Of a DNA stretch of 64,000 bases, positions 58,495-64,000 are shown piece by piece. Each line of letters starts with the position of its first letter. Within the stretch, counting starts at the first letter, position 1. Under the pieces are notes generated by a model. That model saw only the letters and a program-made list of their open reading frames with translations. It was not told the origin of the DNA and ran no database searches. The DNA comes from Haloplanus natans DSM 17983 (GTDB lineage: Archaea; Halobacteriota; Halobacteria; Halobacteriales; Haloferacaceae): positions 186,001 to 250,000 of the forward strand of contig NZ_KE386573.1 of the NCBI RefSeq assembly GCF_000427685.1, given 5' to 3'. Position numbers and translations under genes: made by a program.

Positions 58495-59565
58495 ATGAGC
58501 GAGCCGAGCCCCGACGTGTACGAACGGGGAAAGGGCATGGACGCCCACAATCAGGTGATGCGGGAGATTCGGTCCCGCAAGGAGAAACGCTACGACCCAC
58601 ACGAGCCGACGCGGGTGTGGATCGACGAGGATCGGACGCCCGACGGTGTTTACCAGTCGCTGACGATCATCCTCAACACCGGTGGCTGTCGCTGGGCGCG
58701 GGCCGGCGGCTGTACCATGTGTGGCTACGTCGCCGAATCCGTCGAGGGTGGGTCGGTCACCCACGACGCCCTGATGGATCAGATCGACGCCTGTCTCGCC
58801 CACGAGGCGGAGAACGCCGCCGACGAATCCGACTTGATCAAAATCTACACCTCGGGCTCCTTCCTCGACGAACGCGAAGTCGGCGCCGAGACGCGCCGGG
58901 CCATCGCCGACACCTTCGCCGACCGCGAGCGAATCGTCGTCGAATCACTCCCCGACTTCGTCGACCGCGGGAAACTCGTGGACTTCACGGATCGGGGCCT
59001 CGCGACCGACGTGGCGATCGGTCTCGAAACCGCCACCGATCGCGTCCGTCACGACTGTGTGAACAAGTACTTCGATTTCGAGGACTTCGTCGTGGCGACC
59101 GACGAGGCGGCGGCCGCCGGCGCGGGCGTGAAGGCCTACCTCCTCATGAAGCCGCCCTTCCTCTCGGAGGCGGAGGCCGTCGAGGACATGGTCGCTTCGA
59201 TCCGACGCTGTGCGGAGTACTGTCACACCGTCTCGATGAACCCCTGTAACGTCCAGCGGTACACGATGGTCGACGACCTCTACTTCCAGGGGGGCTATCG
59301 GCCGCCGTGGCTCTGGTCGGTCGCCAAGGTGCTCGAACGCACCGCGGACGCCGACGCCATCGTCGTCTCCGACCCCGTCGGCGGCGGGAGCGACCGCGGT
59401 CCCCACAACTGCGGCGAGTGTGACGAGCAGGTCGAACGCGCGATCAAGGACTTCAGCCTCCGCGGCGACCCCGCCGTGTTCGAGCAGGTGTCCTGTGACT
59501 GCGAGGCGACGTGGGAGACGGTCGTCGGCGAGGAGACGGGGTACGCGATGCCGCTGGCGCGGTAG
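58495..59565 (+). CDS. raSEA: Archaeosine biosynthesis radical SAM protein RaSEA
   Basis: 356 residues. The radical SAM cluster ligands are Cys65, Cys73 and Cys76 (GGCRWARAGGCTMCGY), then SDLIKIYTSGSFLDERE, VAIGLETATDRVRHDCVNKY and AYLLMKPPFLSEAEA. This matches RaSEA, which works with ArcS to convert the lysine-adducted preQ0 in tRNA into archaeosine. TgtA (25140) and ArcS (28447) are also in this window, over 28 kb away. The Cys-rich end (HNCGECDEQVERAIKD; CDCEATWETV) may bind metal or tRNA. ATG 58495 fits the family length. Confidence 0.94.
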   Translation: MSEPSPDVYERGKGMDAHNQVMREIRSRKEKRYDPHEPTRVWIDEDRTPDGVYQSLTIILNTGGCRWARAGGCTMCGYVAESVEGGSVTHDALMDQIDACLAHEAENAADESDLIKIYTSGSFLDEREVGAETRRAIADTFADRERIVVESLPDFVDRGKLVDFTDRGLATDVAIGLETATDRVRHDCVNKYFDFEDFVVATDEAAAAGAGVKAYLLMKPPFLSEAEAVEDMVASIRRCAEYCHTVSMNPCNVQRYTMVDDLYFQGGYRPPWLWSVAKVLERTADADAIVVSDPVGGGSDRGPHNCGECDEQVERAIKDFSLRGDPAVFEQVSCDCEATWETVVGEETGYAMPLAR

Positions 59566-59663
59566 CCCCAAAACATTTCGTTCGGCACCCGCAGTAGCCA
59601 GTATGTCACGAATCGCGCCGTCGACGGTCGTCCCGCGCCGCCCCACACCCCCCGACGCAACCG

Positions 59664-61883
59664 ATGGTCGATTCTGACGACGCCGGCCTCCGCCGCCGGT
59701 CGCTCCTCGGCGCCCTCGCCGGGACGAGCACCGCGGCCCTCGCCGGCTGTCCGAGTGGCGGTGGTCCGAGTACCGATACGCCGGACGGCCACGGCAACGC
59801 CGTCGACACCGACACCGACACGCCGACCCAAACACCCTCCGCCGAGCGTGCTCTCGAGTTGGCCGAACGGTTCGCCCCCGCGCTCACGTTCGACACTGCC
59901 GAGCGGTGGTTCCCGACCGATCCCCGTCCGTACACGAGCGGCCGCGATGGCGAGACGGTCGTCGACGGCTTCGACGCCTTCGACGGCTACACGGCGGCGT
60001 TCGCGGAGTCGGGCGAGCCGCCGGCGCCGACGGTGTTTTACCACGTCGTCGAGTACGCCGAGTCGCCGCTCGCCGCCGTCCAGTTCTGGTACTACTCGGC
60101 GTTCGACCAGTTCACGACCAACTTCCACTGGCACGACTGGGAGGTGTTACACGTCTTCGTCGACACCGACTCCGACGAGCCCCAGCTGTTCGTCGCGAGT
60201 TCACACTCCACTCGCGTCCCCAACAACGAGTTCCTCGACCCGGACCCCGACCGCGTCCCCCGCATCCTCTCCGAACTCGGTTCACACTCTAGCGCACTGT
60301 CGCTGAACAACCGGCCCAACAGCTTCCAGCGGCTCCCCCTCGACGACCTGCCCGCAGACATCACGAACCGTGCGGTGGGCGCCGTCGAGGCGCTGGCCGA
60401 ACTCCCGGCGGCCTACGGCCTCCCCCGCGACGAGGGGCTCCGCCTTCCCTACGTCGTCCCCGAACTCGACGGCGTGCCCATCTACGACCACGAGCGACTC
60501 CCCACCGTCACCCGCGAGTCGCTCGTTCCCGAGGCGCTGACGATTCGGTCGTTCGACGCCCTCTCCGAACCGCCCACGGACCTCCCGGCGCGGGAGACGG
60601 GTATCGTCTTCGGCTACGAGGGGCGACCGACCCCGGACGCCGACATCGACGTGACCTACGACCTCGTGCCGACGGCGGAACTGGAGGACATCTCGACGTT
60701 CACCGGCCCGCAGTTGAGCTTCGAGTTCGCCGTCCCCCAGTTCGCGGAGGACGCCATCGCGAGCCACATCACCACGGCCGGCACGCCGTGGGCCCAGGAG
60801 CGGTACGCCGATCCGGCGGTCGACATCACCGAACCGGCCCATCGAGCGGCGCTCTCCGACCGCTACGACGCCATCGACCCGCCCGGCCCGATCAACGACG
60901 TGATCGCGACGGTTAGCCAGGTGATCCAGTCGCCGGACGCCCCCGACAGCGCGGGCGTGACGACGACGGAGACGGCCGTCGAAGCCATCGCTCTCCTCCG
61001 GAGCGACCCGGTCGCCGCCCCGACGTTCCGTGGCGTGTCGGTGTTCCGCGGCGTCGAATCCGGTTCCCACCGCCTGACGGTCAACGCCCCCGGACTCGCG
61101 CCCCACGAGGAACCGGTCGAGGTGGGTGACGGGGGCGCGAACACCGACACCGACACCACCGCCACCGCGACGGCGCCCGAGTCCGACACCGTCCGAACGA
61201 CGGCTCTCGCCGGCGTCGACGGCGAGATTCCCCTCGTCGCGAGCGCGGACGCCGCCAGACTCGAACTGAACGCCGACGGGACGGAGGCGGAGTTGACCGC
61301 CGTCACCGTCGCCGACGACTTCGGTGGCCGGCTGTACGAGGCGACCCTCGACGGCAACGACGCCGTCTACGTCCACCGCGCCGGGGCGTACACGACGGAG
61401 GTCAGGGATACCGACGGTGCGATCGGTGCCTTCCGCGTCAACCCGGCCGAGGCCGCGCCGGTGCGGATCGAGCGCCCGCGGACGGGCAAGGCGTCGCTCG
61501 CGTCCTTTGTCGCCGACATCACGGGCGAGACGGCGGATCGTCTCGCGTCCATCGGCAGCGACGACGAGGAGGACGGCGACGCGTCGGCCCCCGGGGACGC
61601 CGCCCCCGGCGCCGCTAGCACGACCAACACCCTCGGTGGCCTGCTCCGCGCGCTGGAGGCGGTCAGCGGCGCGGCGGAGCGGGCGGCCGAACGGGCCGAG
61701 GGAGGTGACCGGCGCGGAACCGATCGGGCGCTGGAGACGCTCGCCTCGAACCTCCAGCGCGCCGTCGAACGGTTCGACGGCCTGCGCGATACGCTCCCCG
61801 ACCCCGAGGCCGCCTCGGCCGACCGCGGGTTCCGGCAGGCACAACGCCGTACCAACCAGGCCATCGCCTCGGAGAAACTGTAG
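59664..61883 (+). CDS. Tat-exported lipoprotein with Vps62-like domain
   Basis: 739 residues. A Tat signal (LRRRSLLGALAGTSTAALAG) ends at lipobox Cys (LAGC) and is followed by a Thr/Pro-rich linker. Residues about 60-235 contain YAESPLAAVQFWYYSAFDQF, TTNFHWHDWEVLHVFVDTD and SSHSTRVPNNEF, resembling the Vps62/DUF946 family. The later part has Thr-rich Ig-like stretches and an Ala-rich coiled C-terminus (RALEALERAAERAEGGDRRG-like). The gene is separate from its neighbours. Its substrate is unknown; a surface hydrolase or binding role is possible. Confidence 0.75.
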   Translation: MVDSDDAGLRRRSLLGALAGTSTAALAGCPSGGGPSTDTPDGHGNAVDTDTDTPTQTPSAERALELAERFAPALTFDTAERWFPTDPRPYTSGRDGETVVDGFDAFDGYTAAFAESGEPPAPTVFYHVVEYAESPLAAVQFWYYSAFDQFTTNFHWHDWEVLHVFVDTDSDEPQLFVASSHSTRVPNNEFLDPDPDRVPRILSELGSHSSALSLNNRPNSFQRLPLDDLPADITNRAVGAVEALAELPAAYGLPRDEGLRLPYVVPELDGVPIYDHERLPTVTRESLVPEALTIRSFDALSEPPTDLPARETGIVFGYEGRPTPDADIDVTYDLVPTAELEDISTFTGPQLSFEFAVPQFAEDAIASHITTAGTPWAQERYADPAVDITEPAHRAALSDRYDAIDPPGPINDVIATVSQVIQSPDAPDSAGVTTTETAVEAIALLRSDPVAAPTFRGVSVFRGVESGSHRLTVNAPGLAPHEEPVEVGDGGANTDTDTTATATAPESDTVRTTALAGVDGEIPLVASADAARLELNADGTEAELTAVTVADDFGGRLYEATLDGNDAVYVHRAGAYTTEVRDTDGAIGAFRVNPAEAAPVRIERPRTGKASLASFVADITGETADRLASIGSDDEEDGDASAPGDAAPGAASTTNTLGGLLRALEAVSGAAERAAERAEGGDRRGTDRALETLASNLQRAVERFDGLRDTLPDPEAASADRGFRQAQRRTNQAIASEKL

Positions 61884-61955
61884 GTAGGGTCACCCTGACG
61901 GCCGGATGCGCGCCGGTCGATCCGACCGAGACGGAGATGCGGGCTGCGGTTCGAA

Positions 61956-62648
61956 TCAGACCTCCGCCAGCGCCGCCTCGAACCCGCGAAGCAGGCCGGC
62001 GCCGTCCGTCCCGCCGAGATCCGGGAGCGTCGCGCGTTCCGGGTGAGGCATCATCACGGCCACCGTCTCCCGGTCGCCGAGGACGCCCGCCACCGATCCC
62101 CGTGAACCGTTGGGGTTGGCGTCGTCGGTGACGGCGCCCTCAGAATCGCAGTAGCGAAGCAGGATCCGATCCTCGTTCACGAGGCGGTCGTACGTCTCGT
62201 CGTTCGCCTCGAAGCGCCCTTCGCCGTGGGCGATGGGGAGTTCGAGTACGTCGCCCTCGTCGTACGCGCGGGTCCACGGCGTGTCGGCGTTCTCGATGCG
62301 GACGTGGACGCGCTCACACTGGAAGCGTGCGCTCTCGTTGATCGTGAACGCGCCGGGCGTGAGGCCGGCTTCACAGCCGATCTGGGCACCGTTACAGACA
62401 CCGAGGACGGGGACGCCACGGCTTGCGGCCTCGCGCACGTCTTCGAGGATCGGGGTCCGGGCCGCCATCACGCCCGCGCGGAGGTAGTCGCCGTAGGAGA
62501 AACCGCCGGGGAGCATCACGCCCGTCGCGTCGGCGGGCAGGCCGTCCTCGTACCAGACGCGTTCGGCGTCGATACCGAGATGCGTGAGCGCGCGCACTGA
62601 GTCACGGTCGCAGTTGCTCCCGCCGAACTGGATCACCGCGACCGTCAT
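61956..62648 (-). CDS. purQ: Phosphoribosylformylglycinamidine synthase subunit PurQ (glutaminase)
   Basis: 230 residues of the class I glutamine amidotransferase type. The catalytic Cys is in GVCNGAQIGCEAGL and the His/Glu in MMPHPERATLP. MTVAVIQFGGSNCDRDSVRA and PGGFSYGDYLRAGVMAA match PurQ. It supplies ammonia to FGAM synthase (with PurS and PurL). It overlaps purS by 4 nt (ATGA) and ends the purC-purS-purQ order. A small AGGGTCACCCT palindrome lies just after the convergent gene's stop. Confidence 0.96.
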   Translation of the reverse strand: MTVAVIQFGGSNCDRDSVRALTHLGIDAERVWYEDGLPADATGVMLPGGFSYGDYLRAGVMAARTPILEDVREAASRGVPVLGVCNGAQIGCEAGLTPGAFTINESARFQCERVHVRIENADTPWTRAYDEGDVLELPIAHGEGRFEANDETYDRLVNEDRILLRYCDSEGAVTDDANPNGSRGSVAGVLGDRETVAVMMPHPERATLPDLGGTDGAGLLRGFEAALAEV

Positions 62649-62896
62649 CGCTCCGTGACCCCAACCTCGTAGTCGTGGATGGTCGGGTTCGCGAGCAGTC
62701 GCTCCGCCATCTCGTCGGCGCGTTCCTCGGCCGCGGCGACTGATTCGGCGTCGAGGTCGATCTCGAACCGGTCGGCCGACCGGAGGTCCTCGAGTTCGAA
62801 CCCGAGTCGTTCGAGCGCGCGCTGGGTCGTCTCCGCCTCCGGATCGAGGACGCCCCGCTTGAGTCGCACCGTGACCGTCGCGGTGTATGCCGTCAT
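62645..62896 (-). CDS. purS: Phosphoribosylformylglycinamidine synthase subunit PurS
   Basis: 83 residues: MTAYTATVTVRLKRGVLDPE, TTQRALERLGFELEDLRSAD, EIDLDAESVAAAEERADEMA, NPTIHDYEVGVTE. PurS bridges PurL and PurQ in the FGAM synthase complex. The start at 62896 matches the family; the ORF can be extended by 9 codons with no support. It overlaps purQ and follows purC with a 49-nt gap. Confidence 0.95.
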   Translation of the reverse strand: MTAYTATVTVRLKRGVLDPEAETTQRALERLGFELEDLRSADRFEIDLDAESVAAAEERADEMAERLLANPTIHDYEVGVTER

Positions 62897-62945
62897 CGCC
62901 CGACCGTCGGTGGCCGGGCGCAAAAGCCGTTTTGGAGTCGTCGTC

Positions 62946-63959
62946 CTACAGGTTTCGCACCGCGTCCACCGCGTCCCCGATGTCCGGCGCGTCGAACCAC
63001 GCGCTGCCCGTGTAAGCGTTCGCCCCCGCCGCGTACATATCGGCGACGGCGGTGATCACGCTTTCGGGAAGCGGGTTGGGTGCCACGTCACACAGCGGTC
63101 GCCAGTCGGCCACGCCCTGTCGGTCGGCCGCCGCCTTCGCCTCGCCCACCGCCTCGACCCACTCGGGGTGGGCCCGCTTGTAGTACTGACGCACCACCTC
63201 TTTCGACACCTCCTGTCCCGCGTAGGCGAAGCGGTTCTCGTCGAACGTCCCCACCACGTCCGCCACCCGAACCTCGCCGTCGACGTAGCAACACTCGATC
63301 TTGCCATCCTCGTGGACGAAGCCCGTTTCGGCCGCTCGGTCGGTGACGACGCGGTTCACCTCGCGCGCCAGGTCGTCGAGGGCGTCGACGTCGGCGGCGC
63401 CCGCGATGCGTTCGGCCTCGCTTCGGTCGAGATACCGGTCCTGCTCCTCGTATTTCGTCGAGAACTCGACGACCGGCTCCGGCAGGTCGACCGGCCCGTC
63501 CGGCCACGAGTCGTGGTCGAGGCCGTAGTTGCTCGGCTCGCCACGGGTCCGGAGACTCGACCCCACGGGCACCGTGTTTCGGAAGACGATTTCCAGGGGG
63601 ATCAGGTAGTTCGTGCCCGCCGCGCCGTGGTAGGCGTCGTAGTCGTACGCGCCCGCGGAAAAGGGCAGGTCCGGCACCTGCACGAGTTCGATGGCGAGTT
63701 CGCGCGGCGCCGCCTCGGCGTCGTCGAGGGGCACGGCGTCGGGGCCGACGCCACGGTAGTGGGTGGGGACGCCCGCGGCCTCCAGCCGTTCGAAGTTGAA
63801 CGCGCCCATCGTACAGAGGCTGCGGCCCTTCTCCGGAATCCGGTCGGGCATCGCCCCCCAGTCGAAGACGGAGTAGTCGTCGGTGAAGGCGAAGCGCCCG
63901 CGCCCCGTCGCCGCCGCCGTGGGTTCGTGCTCGACGCGGAACTCCTTGACGCTGGTCAT
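62946..63959 (-). CDS. purC: Phosphoribosylaminoimidazole-succinocarboxamide synthase (SAICAR synthetase)
   Basis: 337 residues. SAICAR synthetase motifs: [80 protein letters not shown]. The enzyme condenses CAIR and aspartate using ATP. The start at 63959 ([13 protein letters not shown]) is the canonical N-terminus; the frame continues 9 codons upstream. It is the first gene of the purC-purS-purQ run; its promoter lies beyond 63960, near the right edge. Confidence 0.95.
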   Translation of the reverse strand: MTSVKEFRVEHEPTAAATGRGRFAFTDDYSVFDWGAMPDRIPEKGRSLCTMGAFNFERLEAAGVPTHYRGVGPDAVPLDDAEAAPRELAIELVQVPDLPFSAGAYDYDAYHGAAGTNYLIPLEIVFRNTVPVGSSLRTRGEPSNYGLDHDSWPDGPVDLPEPVVEFSTKYEEQDRYLDRSEAERIAGAADVDALDDLAREVNRVVTDRAAETGFVHEDGKIECCYVDGEVRVADVVGTFDENRFAYAGQEVSKEVVRQYYKRAHPEWVEAVGEAKAAADRQGVADWRPLCDVAPNPLPESVITAVADMYAAGANAYTGSAWFDAPDIGDAVDAVRNL

Positions 63960-64000
63960 ACTGAGGGACGCGGCGCCCGCCGGCAAAAGCGATTCGACCC

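Overview
The window is a chromosomal segment of a halophilic archaeon (class Halobacteria). The evidence is very high G+C, strongly acidic predicted proteins, many GTG starts and 4-nt ATGA/GTGA gene overlaps, short or absent leaders, and typical haloarchaeal families: PAN proteasome ATPase, aIF5B, Nob1, archaeosine enzymes, a SAMP/MoaD-like modifier, a PGF-CTERM surface protein, a salactin/volactin-like actin and REC-PAS regulators without kinase domains. The genus cannot be fixed from sequence alone; a Haloplanus-like organism is only a guess. Coding density is high, and nearly all long antisense reading frames are composition shadows. No rRNA, CRISPR array, complete transposon or provirus is visible.

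Region by region. 1-7.4 kb: MATE exporter, REC-PAS-LOV regulator, TenA-like protein, FAD oxidoreductase, MFS transporter and a membrane-anchored sulfite-oxidase-like protein. 7.4-9.3 kb is a decayed patch: two frameshifted genes, a solo IS200/IS605-type end hairpin and tiny zinc-ribbon ORFs. 9.5-17 kb: tRNA-Ser overlapped by osmC, a SipW-type exported protein coupled to a vanadium haloperoxidase, a Rieske fusion protein, an alcohol dehydrogenase and an LLM-class oxidoreductase. 17-24 kb: information and proteostasis genes (nob1, PRC-barrel, aIF5B, PAN, pepF). 24-31 kb: CPBP protease, tgtA, cold-shock protein, arcS. 30-34 kb: an AOR paralogue, small ORFs and a SAMP-like cluster. 34-42 kb: second PAS regulator, azlCD, isocitrate lyase with a repeat-bearing leader gene, ABC exporter, SppA-like protease. 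42-48 kb: a complete dipeptide/oligopeptide ABC operon. 48-54 kb: trmY, tRNA-Pro, vapBC, J-domain/ferredoxin fusion, PGF-CTERM protein, actin-like protein with a DUF7139-like partner. 54-64 kb: arylsulfotransferase-like protein, NUDIX, a second AOR, archaeosine radical SAM enzyme, a secreted Vps62-like protein and purC-purS-purQ.

Functional links. All three archaeosine (G+15) genes are in the window: tgtA inserts preQ0, and ArcS with the radical SAM partner converts it. trmY adds a second tRNA-modification activity. Two AOR-family proteins are present, and only one keeps the three-cysteine Fe-S motif. The de novo purine genes are in the usual haloarchaeal overlap arrangement.

Most unusual features: a dispersed ~80-bp imperfect palindrome found three times, always just after a gene and twice supplying that gene's TGA stop codon; a small protein made of two diverged copies of one motif abutting isocitrate lyase; the Cys-depleted AOR; the SAMP-like protein with a residue after its diglycine; the LOV-type regulator; the Rieske fusion; and perfect palindromes in the promoter of the second AOR gene.
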